A stretch of DNA of 64,000 bases, taken from assembly GCA_023898685.1 (NCBI GenBank), contig CP060234.1, forward strand, positions 1,302,001 through 1,366,000. Reading direction: 5' to 3'. The notes under the pieces were generated by a model. That model made no database searches. It was not told where the DNA came from and worked only from the letters and a program-made list of their open reading frames with translations. Position 1 is the first letter of the stretch. Every line of letters begins with the position of its first letter. The position numbers and the translations under genes are program-made. This document shows positions 42,670 through 50,633 of the stretch, piece after piece. Origin of the DNA: Phycisphaeraceae bacterium. GTDB taxonomy: Bacteria; Planctomycetota; Phycisphaerae; Phycisphaerales; UBA1924.

Positions 42670-43455
42670 ATGCCGTCCTCCTACCGGGCCCTCTGCTCGG
42701 ACTTCTACATCAACCAGAAGATCAGCGTGAAGCTCGATCTGCCGCGAGGGCGGGAGACCATCCTCGACCTCTTCGAGCGCATCCGCACCACGTTCCCCAC
42801 GATGGCATCGTTCAAGCGCTACCGCGACGAGCTGGCCCTCGAATCATCCCAGGCCGACGAGCCCCACCGCTGGCTCGCCGTCCGCGCGAGCACCATCCGC
42901 TCGGGCACGGTCAACCCCGACACCTTCGATGAGGGCTATGCCCTGCATCGCACCGTTCTCGAGGTCGCTCCCTACTTCCTCTCGATCAGCCCGCTCGACG
43001 TCGAGTACGTCGAGCTCCTCTACGGCTTCGATCTCGCCGCCTCGGGCAACCAGGACGCGATCGTCGCCGACGCCCTGCTCGCGGGGTCGCCCCTCGGCGA
43101 GCTGCTCGGCGTCGACCATGCCACCACCATCGATTTCCAGCCCCTGCTTGGGCTGCTGCTCCACACCGAGAACGGCGCGTTCGGCGGCGAATCTGGCCCG
43201 CGCTCGGACGGCGTCGAGGCCCACCTCGAGGTCAAGACGCGCTCCGGGGGCGCGACCGTGCGCGAAGAGAACGCCGTCGGCGAGCCTATCAGCGTCTATG
43301 TCACGCTCCGCCGCTACGAGCCGGTCACCAATCTGAAGGCGTTACCGTCGGTCTTCCGCGTGCTCGCCGAGCACGCCGAGCACCTGATCGAGTCCCACGT
43401 CCTCCCGGGCCTCGTCGCCCCAATCCGCCGGGCGATCGGGCCCGCGGGCCTCTGA
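42670..43455 (+). CDS. Conserved hypothetical protein
   Basis: A 261-residue soluble protein without signal peptide or membrane helix. It starts MPSSYRALCSDFYINQKISV, then has a helical segment (ILDLFERIRTTFPTMASFKR), a mixed alpha/beta core with RWLAVRASTIRSGTVNPDTF, and ends in a helix-rich EHAEHLIESHVLPGLVAPIR. No known catalytic motif. The protein is well formed and its codon use is like its neighbours. A gene with a SHOCT-like motif follows after 9 bases and may be co-transcribed. Proteins like it appear to be limited to planctomycetes (recollection, not searched). Confidence 0.72.
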   Translation: MPSSYRALCSDFYINQKISVKLDLPRGRETILDLFERIRTTFPTMASFKRYRDELALESSQADEPHRWLAVRASTIRSGTVNPDTFDEGYALHRTVLEVAPYFLSISPLDVEYVELLYGFDLAASGNQDAIVADALLAGSPLGELLGVDHATTIDFQPLLGLLLHTENGAFGGESGPRSDGVEAHLEVKTRSGGATVREENAVGEPISVYVTLRRYEPVTNLKALPSVFRVLAEHAEHLIESHVLPGLVAPIRRAIGPAGL

Positions 43456-43464
43456 GCCAGCCCG

Positions 43465-43887
43465 ATGCCCAACAACGCGCAAACCGTGTTCAATCAGATG
43501 TTGCCCTGGCTCGGGGCGCTGCTCGCGCTCATCCTCGTGGGCGGGCTGCTGCTCTTCTACCTCCGCCATCGCCTGCTGGGGCAGGCCAGCCCGGGCGAGG
43601 TGACCCGGGGCATCCTCGAGGACCTCCGCGAGATGCGAGACCGGGGCGAGATCACCGCCGAGGAATACGAGGAGGTGCGCCTGAAGATGGTGGCCCGGGC
43701 GTCGGGCCGCGACTTCGGCGAGCTCAAGGCCGAGTCGATCCGCAAGGCCGGGGGTCTGGTCGCCGAGCCGGGGCGGGACCTTCTGGGTCGCCCCCTGCCC
43801 ACCGGGGCCCAGGCGCCCGAATCGCCCGGCGCGGATGATCCCGGGGCGCCTCCCAAACAGGGGGACAATCCGCAGGACCTGTCGTAG
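43465..43887 (+). CDS. Small membrane protein with SHOCT-like motif
   Basis: A 140-residue protein with a single N-terminal membrane helix (MLPWLGALLALILVGGLLLFYL) and a cytoplasmic helical hairpin GILEDLREMRDRGEITAEEY followed by EEVRLKMVARA, the pattern of SHOCT (short C-terminal) domains. The C-terminus is Pro/Gly-rich and disordered. It begins 9 bases after the previous gene. SHOCT domains are thought to mediate oligomerisation; no specific role is known here. Confidence 0.78.
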   Translation: MPNNAQTVFNQMLPWLGALLALILVGGLLLFYLRHRLLGQASPGEVTRGILEDLREMRDRGEITAEEYEEVRLKMVARASGRDFGELKAESIRKAGGLVAEPGRDLLGRPLPTGAQAPESPGADDPGAPPKQGDNPQDLS

Positions 43888-44101
43888 ACAACGAAACACA
43901 CACCAGACATCGCGGCACCGCCCCACCCGCGGCCGCCGATCGAGGGGCGATTGGTTCGGGCCTCGGATCCGCGGGCGTAGGATGTGCGGACAAGAACCGT
44001 CGATCAGTCCAGCCCGGCGGTCGACTCGCCGATAGAGGGTGTGCGACCCCGGCCCGAGGCACGCGGGCGAAGCCCCCTTGATGAGGGAGTACGTTCAGAC
44101 C

Positions 44102-45517
44102 ATGGCCTACCCACCGAACCAACCCGGGTTCCGAGGTGAACCGCGGAACGGCGTTCCGGCCCCCCAATCGATGGCTTCTGGAGAGAGCGGCGGCTCGTCG
44201 AGCGGCGGCTCCGGGGAGGGGTCGTCGGGCCGGGGCGAGGGCGGTAGCGGCTTCCGCGGCCGCAAGATCACGACCTGCTCGTTCTGCGGCAAGACGAGCC
44301 GCGAAGTCGGCCCGATGGTCGAGGGCCCGAGCGAGGTGTACATCTGCTCGAAGTGCGTCGACCTCTGCCAGAACATCTTCCGCCAGGAGCGGCGGCGCGT
44401 CTCTGGGGCGACGAGCACCCTGCGTGACGTGCCCAGCCCCCGGTCGATCACCGAGTTCCTCGACGAGTACGTGATCGGGCAGCACGCCGCCAAGCGCGCG
44501 CTGGCCGTCGCGGTGCACAGCCACTACAAGCGGCTGCTGCACGCCGAGAGTGAGGACGCGAAGAGCGTGGAGCTCGACAAGTCGAACATCCTGCTCATCG
44601 GCTCGACGGGGTCTGGCAAGACGCTGCTCGCCAAGACGCTGGCCCGGATGCTCAAGGTGCCCTTCGCGATCGGCGACGCGACGACGTTGACCGAGGCGGG
44701 CTATGTGGGCGAGGACGTCGAGAACCTGCTGCTCAAGCTGCTCCAGGCGGCCGACTTCGACGTCGAGGCCGCCCAGCGGGGCATCATCTACATCGACGAG
44801 ATCGACAAGATCGGCAAGACCTCGTCCAACGTCTCGATCACGCGCGACGTCTCGGGCGAGGGCGTGCAGCGCTCGCTGCTCAAGCTGCTCGAGGGGACGG
44901 TCGCCAACGTGCCGCCCCAGGGCGGACGCAAGCACCCCGAGCAGCAGTACATCCAGTTCGACACCTCGCAGGTCCTTTTCATCTGCGGCGGGACGTTCGT
45001 GGGGCTCGAGGACATCATCCGCCGGCGCATCGGCAAGACCCGCATCGGGTTCACCGCCGACGCCCAGGCCGACGAGGCGGACGGCGGCGTGCACGAGCGT
45101 GAGCTGCTGCTCCAGAAGGTCGCCAACGAGGACGTCATCGAGTTCGGCGTGATCCCCGAGCTCATCGGCCGCCTGCCCGTGATCACCCCGCTCACGCCGC
45201 TGGGCGAGGAGGCGCTGGTCTCCATCCTCACCGAGCCGCGGAACGCGCTGGTCAAGCAGTATCAGCAGCTCTTCGCGTTCGAGGGGGCCAAGCTCGCCTT
45301 CACACCCGACGCGCTCAAGGCGGTGGCCCACAGGGCGATCGCCCGCAAGACCGGGGCCCGCGCCCTCCGGGCCGTGATGGAGGAGGCGATGCTCGAGCTG
45401 ATGTATGAGCTGCCCGACCACGACAACGACAGCGCCGAGTACATCATCGACGCGGCCCACATCGAGAGCCCGCGCCGGCTGAGTGAGCTTCGGGCCAAGC
45501 GGGCCAACACCGCCTGA
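44102..45517 (+). CDS. clpX: ATP-dependent Clp protease ATP-binding subunit ClpX
   Basis: ClpX unfolds substrates and feeds them to ClpP in the cytoplasm. Domains seen: a Gly/Ser-rich N-terminal extension of about 50 residues, the C4 zinc domain with Cys59, Cys62, Cys82 and Cys85 (CSFCGK; YICSKCVDLC), AAA+ Walker A GSTGSGKT, pore-loop GYVGEDVENLL, Walker B IIYIDEIDKI, the IGF loop needed for ClpP docking (KTRIGFTAD), and the C-terminal domain with KTGARALRAVMEEAMLELM. ATG 44102 is taken; ATG 44081 would add seven residues. No clpP or tig is adjacent, unlike in many bacteria. A terminator follows at 45547. Confidence 0.96.
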   Translation: MAYPPNQPGFRGEPRNGVPAPQSMASGESGGSSSGGSGEGSSGRGEGGSGFRGRKITTCSFCGKTSREVGPMVEGPSEVYICSKCVDLCQNIFRQERRRVSGATSTLRDVPSPRSITEFLDEYVIGQHAAKRALAVAVHSHYKRLLHAESEDAKSVELDKSNILLIGSTGSGKTLLAKTLARMLKVPFAIGDATTLTEAGYVGEDVENLLLKLLQAADFDVEAAQRGIIYIDEIDKIGKTSSNVSITRDVSGEGVQRSLLKLLEGTVANVPPQGGRKHPEQQYIQFDTSQVLFICGGTFVGLEDIIRRRIGKTRIGFTADAQADEADGGVHERELLLQKVANEDVIEFGVIPELIGRLPVITPLTPLGEEALVSILTEPRNALVKQYQQLFAFEGAKLAFTPDALKAVAHRAIARKTGARALRAVMEEAMLELMYELPDHDNDSAEYIIDAAHIESPRRLSELRAKRANTA

Positions 45518-45546
45518 CCGGCGCGGCCCATCCAGCGATTCACGAG

Positions 45547-45574
45547 CACCGGGCCAGAGCCCGGTGTTTTCTTT
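45547..45574 (+). terminator. Rho-independent terminator after clpX
   Basis: CACCGGGC and GCCCGGTG form a perfect 8-bp stem with loop CAGA, followed by TTTTCTTT. It lies 30 bases after the clpX stop. Confidence 0.92.
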
Positions 45575-45611
45575 GTGTGGGAGGGGCGTTCGAAGGAGTT
45601 GCTCAACAGCC

Positions 45612-45629
45612 CCGGCTGAGTTGAGCCGG
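45612..45629 (-). terminator. Stem after the minus-strand ABC-2 permease gene
   Basis: CCGGCT-GAGTTG-AGCCGG, a perfect 6-bp stem, lies 27 bases beyond the stop of the gene at 45656-47011. A second small palindrome (GTTGCTCAAC, 45598-45607) follows. No T run is present, so it is a weak terminator candidate. Confidence 0.35.
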
Positions 45630-45655
45630 TGCAATTGCCTATGGCGCGCGGGCGG

Positions 45656-47011
45656 TCACCCGAGATCGCGTCCCTGGAAGAGAAGGATCGCCAGGCCCAG
45701 GAAGCCGCCCGCCTGGATGACCGAGTAGACCAGCACCAGCCCCACGTGCTCCATCGGGATGCGAGACGCCTGGGTGACCGCGTCGACGAGCCAGAACGCG
45801 TGCAGCCGCGGGATGGCCGTCCAGACAACCCGCGCCGGCCAGTTCACCGTGGTGGGCTCGAGGAAGACCGAGTCGCCGCTCTCGGGGGGACGCGAGAGGC
45901 CGAGCGAGCCCCCGCCGATCGCCTTGACGGTCATCTGCTCATCGCCCGGCACGAGGACCACGAGAGCGGGCGGGACGTCGGCCGGGAACAGATCGCGGTT
46001 GATATCCACCCCCGGGGCGATCGGGGCGAAACCGGGCGGCACCATCCCCAGCCCGTTCGGCGAGGGGGCGTAGAAGAACCGGTCGCCGGGGTCCACCTTC
46101 ACGTCGACGGGCGTGCCGAACGTGATCGTGTATTCATCGCCGGGTCTGTTGAGCGACTCCATCCCGGGCTTGACGGGCTGGGCCGTCTCGACCTCCCCGA
46201 TCGGCTGGTTGACGAACGCGTGCCGCCCGATGAAATAGTCGCTGAGCAGGCCCAGCACGAACACGCCCAGGCAGATCGTGATGGTCATCACCTGCCCCAG
46301 CCTGGTCGAGGCCGCGGTGGCGACCGAGGTGAGCACGATCAGCGCCCCGATCGAGGCGATGCAGGCCTTGATGACCTCGGGCTTGAGGTTGGCCGCGATG
46401 GGCTCGATCTTCCAGGTCGGCCCGAAGGGCAGGGTGACGAGGTAGGCCAGCACCACGAGCGGGAGCATGGCGATGAGCACGGTCTGGCTGAAGGGCCAGC
46501 CGTAGGCGTAGTTGGTGAATCCCCCGAAGGCGAGGCAGACGAGCACCGACCCGACACCCAGGAAGACCACCGGCTGATGAATCTTGTCCGAGGCGTTCAT
46601 CAGCACGCCGTGGCGGAGGGCGAACATGAGGAAGACGACCATGATCGCGGTGGCGATCAGTGTCGCGCCCATGACGCCGAGGTACTTGCCGACGACCACC
46701 ATGATCCGCCCGACGGGCTTGGAGACGATGGTGAGCACCGTCTTGTTCTCGATCTCCCGGCTGACGATGGCGGTGGCGATGAAGGCGGCGACAAGGATGC
46801 CGCACAGAAAGACCGTGCTCATCCCGACGTCGAAGAGGAGCTTGTTGTCGCCCGTGACCTCGCCGGCGACCGAGCGGTAGCCCATCGAATAGGCGCTGAT
46901 CGCCGTGTTGAAATACTGGAGCACGCCGGAGAGCAGCACCACGACCAGCACGATGGGCTGACGGAGGCTCTCGACGAAGGCGTTGCGGGCGATGGCGAGG
47001 AGGGGTGTCAT
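45656..47011 (-). CDS. ABC-2 type transporter permease
   Basis: A 451-residue membrane protein: MTPLLAIARNAFVESLRQPI, then six or seven membrane segments. Between the first and second segments stands SREIENKTVLTIVSKPVGRI, the conserved cytoplasmic block of ABC-2/NosY-like permeases; VVGKYLGVMGATLIATAIMV follows. A periplasmic loop of about 140 residues precedes the last helix (GLVLVYSVIQAGGFLGLAIL). No ATPase is in its own operon; the likely partner is the ATPase at 52121, whose cognate permease (53386) carries the same block (GEQRSKVLWQTITKPVAPWQ). It is divergent from the SPFH operon, with a palindrome in the shared gap. Substrate unknown. Confidence 0.82.
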   Translation of the reverse strand: MTPLLAIARNAFVESLRQPIVLVVVLLSGVLQYFNTAISAYSMGYRSVAGEVTGDNKLLFDVGMSTVFLCGILVAAFIATAIVSREIENKTVLTIVSKPVGRIMVVVGKYLGVMGATLIATAIMVVFLMFALRHGVLMNASDKIHQPVVFLGVGSVLVCLAFGGFTNYAYGWPFSQTVLIAMLPLVVLAYLVTLPFGPTWKIEPIAANLKPEVIKACIASIGALIVLTSVATAASTRLGQVMTITICLGVFVLGLLSDYFIGRHAFVNQPIGEVETAQPVKPGMESLNRPGDEYTITFGTPVDVKVDPGDRFFYAPSPNGLGMVPPGFAPIAPGVDINRDLFPADVPPALVVLVPGDEQMTVKAIGGGSLGLSRPPESGDSVFLEPTTVNWPARVVWTAIPRLHAFWLVDAVTQASRIPMEHVGLVLVYSVIQAGGFLGLAILLFQGRDLG

Positions 47012-47392
47012 GCGCGTGGGGGCGGTGGCGGCGTGGCCCCGCGAGGGGGGCATGGTAGCCGGCCCGTGGCGTTTTCTTCGTCGGACGAAGAACCGCGGTT
47101 CGTCCCCCACGTAGAAAGAAGCCGCCGCATTCCTGACTGGGGCATCGGTCCGGACCCGCTGGGGCGGAGTGGACAGGACGCCCGGGCGCGATGAGAATAC
47201 GGCTCGCGCCGCGCGGGACGAATGGATTGCTCCCTGCCCGGCGGCCGGCCTTGGGGACCATCCCGGGGGGCCGGTGACACACGCACCGCGACGGAGCGGA
47301 CAAAGCAGCGTACGAACAGCAGCCGATCGCCGCGGGCCGCGCGGGATCTGCCGACCGAAGCACGCCGGCCTGGCCGGTCATCGAGGACTCGG
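47012..47392. promoter_or_regulatory. Divergent control region between ABC-2 permease and SPFH operon
   Basis: This 381-base gap holds a 19-base near-perfect palindrome TTCTTCGTC-G-GACGAAGAA at 47074-47092 overlapping AACCGCGGTT at 47091-47100. These are good candidates for an operator acting in both directions. No coding frame with a ribosome-binding site is seen; the GAGGA of the SPFH gene is at its end. Promoter boxes could not be fixed. Confidence 0.5.
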
Positions 47393-49561
47393 ATGAAAGG
47401 CGACGCACAGAGCTACGGGCGGGCCACCGGGGTCGCGATTCTGGGTCTAATTCTCCAGGCGGTGTGCGCCGCGATGCTGGCCGTCTACGCGGCCTTCGCC
47501 GGGGGCGACCACGCGGCGGTGACCGCCGCCTGGCATGTCGGCGTCGGGCTGCTCGTGTGGGCCCCCCTGATCGTGTTGTTCGACCTGCACCGGCGGGAGC
47601 GGCGTGAGGCCGTCGAGATCGAGCGCCTGGCGCAGGAAGAGTCGACCGGTGTGTTCGAGGGCGTCGAGCAGCCGCGGGCGGCCCGGACGCTCGAGGCGAT
47701 GCAGAGATTCGCCCTCCCGATTCTCAGCCTGATCGTCGGTGGGTCATTGCTGACGGTCGGCCTGGTCCGGCTCGGGAGCATCACCGAAAAAACCGCGCTG
47801 GCCGAGACGATCACCCTACACAAGGGATGGGGCATTGCGGTGGGGTTGGCGATCGCGATCGCCGGGTTTGTCTTCGCGCGGTTCGTCTCGGGCATGGCGA
47901 CCCAGCGGATCTGGGCCCCGCTCCGGGCGGGCGCTTCGTATGCCGTGGGCTCCGCCCTGCTGGGGCTGGCCGTGGCGGTGACGCAGTTCATCGACTCGTC
48001 GATGGGGCGCTCGGTCGCGCTCGACCCGGTCTCGCACGCGGTCCCGATCTTCTCGATTCTTCTGGGTGCCGAGACGCTGGTGAACGTCGTCCTGGACATC
48101 TACCGCCCCCGCAAACCGGGGGAGGATCCCCGGCCCGGGTTTGACTCCCGTCTGCTGGGGCTGCTCGCCGCCCCGGACAAGATCGCCGAGAACATCGGCG
48201 AGGCGTTGAACTACCAGTTCGGCGTCGAGGTCTCGAAGACCTGGTTCTATCTGCTCATCCAGCGCTGGTGGCCCGGGCTCATCGCGGTGGCGCTGCTCGT
48301 GACTTGGGGCATGACCTCGCTGGTGGTCATCGAGCCGCACCAGCGGGCGCTGATCCTCACGTTCGGCAAGCCGTCGGCGCCGCTGCTGAGCTTCGGCGAC
48401 CGCAAGGGCGACGAGGTGGGCCCCGGGCTTCACGTCGTCGCGCCGTGGCCCATGACCGAGGTGTACGTGCCGGTGTCGCGGACGCTGGACGAGAAGGGCA
48501 AGATCGTCGAGACGCACACGTCGACCGGGGTTCGGATGTTCAACCTGGGCACGAACCCGCCCAAGACGAACATGGCGATCCTGTGGACGAACGAGCACGC
48601 GCTCAACGAGGTCTACAGCCTGGTGCAGCCGGCCGGGATCGGGGACCGCGGGACCGCGACCATGCCGGCGGGCGAGGGGACGGGCGGGGACCGCCTGGCC
48701 GACCTCTCGCTGGTGGCGGTCGAGGCGCCGGTGCAGTATGTGATCGACGACGTCAAGGCGTTCGACGAGCTGGCCCAGCCCGGGCAGCGGCACGAGCTGC
48801 TGAAGGTGCTGGGGCAGCGCGAGCTGCTGCACTACCTCGCGTCGAAGAACATCGACGACGTGCTGGGGTCGGGGCGGATCGAGATGGGCGTCGGGCTGCG
48901 CGAGCGGCTCGAGCGGTCCTACTCGGACATCTACGCGGGCCGGGGCGGCGCGCCTGCGCCGGCGGGGATCCGGATCATGAACGTCGGCTCGGGCGCGGTG
49001 CACCCGCCCAAGGACGCGGCGCGGAGCTTCGAGCGGGTGGTGCAGGCGCAGCAGGTGCTCGAGGCGAAGGTCGAGGCGGCGACCGAGGACAAGATCAGGA
49101 TCCTGACCGAAGTGGCCCCGCCGATCGTGCGCGACGACGGCACGACGGTGTCGACCGAGGACATCGTGGCGCGGATCGTCGACCTTTCGGCGATGCGGGC
49201 GCGGGGCGTGTCGAGCCAGGAGATCGCCGAGCGCGAGCTGGAGGTCCAGCACCTGCTCGAGGAGGCGGGGGGCGAGGCGGGCGCGTCGCTGATCGAGGCG
49301 AGCGCGCAGCGCTGGAACACCCACATGGGCGAGCGGGGCCGGGCGGCGCTGTTCAAGGGGCAGGCCGCGGGCTACGCGGCGGCGCCGGCCCTGTACAAGT
49401 CGCAGCGGTACTTCGAGGCCCTGCTCGACATCATGCGCGGCTCGCGGGTGTACCTGACGAGCGAGCAACTGACGAATCTGAAGATCAACATCGAGCTGCA
49501 GACCCGGGACACCGGGATCGATCTGTTCAACCCCGAGGCCGGTTCCGAGAACCAGCCCTGA
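47393..49561 (+). CDS. Polytopic SPFH/band 7 domain protein (HflK-like)
   Basis: A 722-residue protein. The N-terminal third has about six to seven membrane helices (11-36, 48-66, 107-129, 147-165, 184-201, 216-236, 293-314). The SPFH domain begins at once after the last helix (VVIEPHQRALILTFGKPSAP), continues with GPGLHVVAPWPMTEVYVPVS and APVQYVIDDVKAFDELAQPG, and is followed by an Ala/Glu-rich coiled coil (RVVQAQQVLEAKVEAATEDK). HflK has one helix; the large membrane domain here is unusual. It heads a co-directional operon of three SPFH genes plus ABC genes. SPFH proteins build membrane microdomains or cap proteases. Start: GAGGA five bases before ATG 47393. Confidence 0.85.
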   Translation: MKGDAQSYGRATGVAILGLILQAVCAAMLAVYAAFAGGDHAAVTAAWHVGVGLLVWAPLIVLFDLHRRERREAVEIERLAQEESTGVFEGVEQPRAARTLEAMQRFALPILSLIVGGSLLTVGLVRLGSITEKTALAETITLHKGWGIAVGLAIAIAGFVFARFVSGMATQRIWAPLRAGASYAVGSALLGLAVAVTQFIDSSMGRSVALDPVSHAVPIFSILLGAETLVNVVLDIYRPRKPGEDPRPGFDSRLLGLLAAPDKIAENIGEALNYQFGVEVSKTWFYLLIQRWWPGLIAVALLVTWGMTSLVVIEPHQRALILTFGKPSAPLLSFGDRKGDEVGPGLHVVAPWPMTEVYVPVSRTLDEKGKIVETHTSTGVRMFNLGTNPPKTNMAILWTNEHALNEVYSLVQPAGIGDRGTATMPAGEGTGGDRLADLSLVAVEAPVQYVIDDVKAFDELAQPGQRHELLKVLGQRELLHYLASKNIDDVLGSGRIEMGVGLRERLERSYSDIYAGRGGAPAPAGIRIMNVGSGAVHPPKDAARSFERVVQAQQVLEAKVEAATEDKIRILTEVAPPIVRDDGTTVSTEDIVARIVDLSAMRARGVSSQEIAERELEVQHLLEEAGGEAGASLIEASAQRWNTHMGERGRAALFKGQAAGYAAAPALYKSQRYFEALLDIMRGSRVYLTSEQLTNLKINIELQTRDTGIDLFNPEAGSENQP

Positions 49562-49577
49562 CCTGAGGAGCGCCGTC

Positions 49578-50633
49578 GTGCAGAGACTGCTGCGACCCCT
49601 GCTCGCCGTGCTGTTCGTGCTGGCGATCATCGCCTTCGCCTTCACCTACACCGTGCGTTTCACGGAGAAGGCCGTGGTGACGACGTTCGGCCGGGCGGGC
49701 GAGCACGCCGTGATCGACAAGCCGGGCCTGAAGTTCAAGTGGCCCTACCCGATCCAGTCGGTCACGAAGTACGACACGCAGGTGCGCGTGCTCGAGACCC
49801 GGAGCCAGACGCAGCAGACGGCCGACGATGCGCAGATCATCATCGAGGCGTTCGCGACATGGTGGGTTTCCGACCCGCTGGCGTTCTTCCAGCGGTTCAG
49901 CGGCGCGGGGGACCGGGCCGAGGACCACTTCAAGCAGGCCGAGGAGATTCTGCGGACAACGCTCCGCAGCGCGCTGGGCGAGACGAGCAAGTACAAGCTG
50001 ACCGACCTGTTCAACGCCGACCCCGCCAAGAGCAAGCTGAGCGAGCTCGAGGACCGGATCTTCGCGCAGCTCACCACGGGCTCGTTGCCGAACGCGGGCG
50101 GTTCGGGCCAGCCGGGCGGCGGCCTGCGGGACTACGGGATCGAGGTCACGCTCGTCGGCATCAACCGGATCGTGCTGCCCGAGGATACGACCAAGGAGGT
50201 CATCAAGCGGATGGGCGCCAACCGCGATCGGCTCGCCAAGCAGTTGGAGAGCCAGGGCACCGCCCAGGCGAGCGCGATCCGCGCCAACGCCCAGGCCGAC
50301 GCCGAGAAGATCAAGGCGTTCACGAATCGCCTCGCCGACGAGATCCGCTCCAAGGGCGAGGCCGAGGCGGCTCCCTATCTGGCGCAGCAGGCGAGCAACC
50401 CCGAGCTGGCGGTGTTCCTCCAGAACGTGAAGATGATGCGCGAGGCGATGGCCAAGCGGTTCACGCTCGTGCTCTCGGCGTCGGACTTCGGCATGGGCAT
50501 CTTCAGCCCGTCGGCGCTCGAGGGCCTCAAGCCGGGCGAGTTCCCGACCGGTCTGCCCGATGACCGCAAGCTGTTCAGCGGGCGGGCCTCGGAGGGATCG
50601 ATGATCGGCAACGCCCTGGAGGACAGGCCGTGA
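49578..50633 (+). CDS. SPFH/HflC-like membrane protein
   Basis: A 351-residue protein with one N-terminal helix (LLRPLLAVLFVLAIIAFAFTY), then the SPFH domain: VRFTEKAVVTTFGRAGEHAV, KPGLKFKWPYPIQSVTKYDT, and a long coiled coil with ESQGTAQASAIRANAQADAE. The pattern and length match HflC. It starts at GTG 49578 behind GAGGAG, 16 bases after the first SPFH gene, and its stop overlaps the start of the third. HflC normally works with HflK around the FtsH protease; no ftsH is here, and the partners appear to be the two flanking SPFH proteins and the ABC transporter. Confidence 0.9.
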   Translation: MQRLLRPLLAVLFVLAIIAFAFTYTVRFTEKAVVTTFGRAGEHAVIDKPGLKFKWPYPIQSVTKYDTQVRVLETRSQTQQTADDAQIIIEAFATWWVSDPLAFFQRFSGAGDRAEDHFKQAEEILRTTLRSALGETSKYKLTDLFNADPAKSKLSELEDRIFAQLTTGSLPNAGGSGQPGGGLRDYGIEVTLVGINRIVLPEDTTKEVIKRMGANRDRLAKQLESQGTAQASAIRANAQADAEKIKAFTNRLADEIRSKGEAEAAPYLAQQASNPELAVFLQNVKMMREAMAKRFTLVLSASDFGMGIFSPSALEGLKPGEFPTGLPDDRKLFSGRASEGSMIGNALEDRP

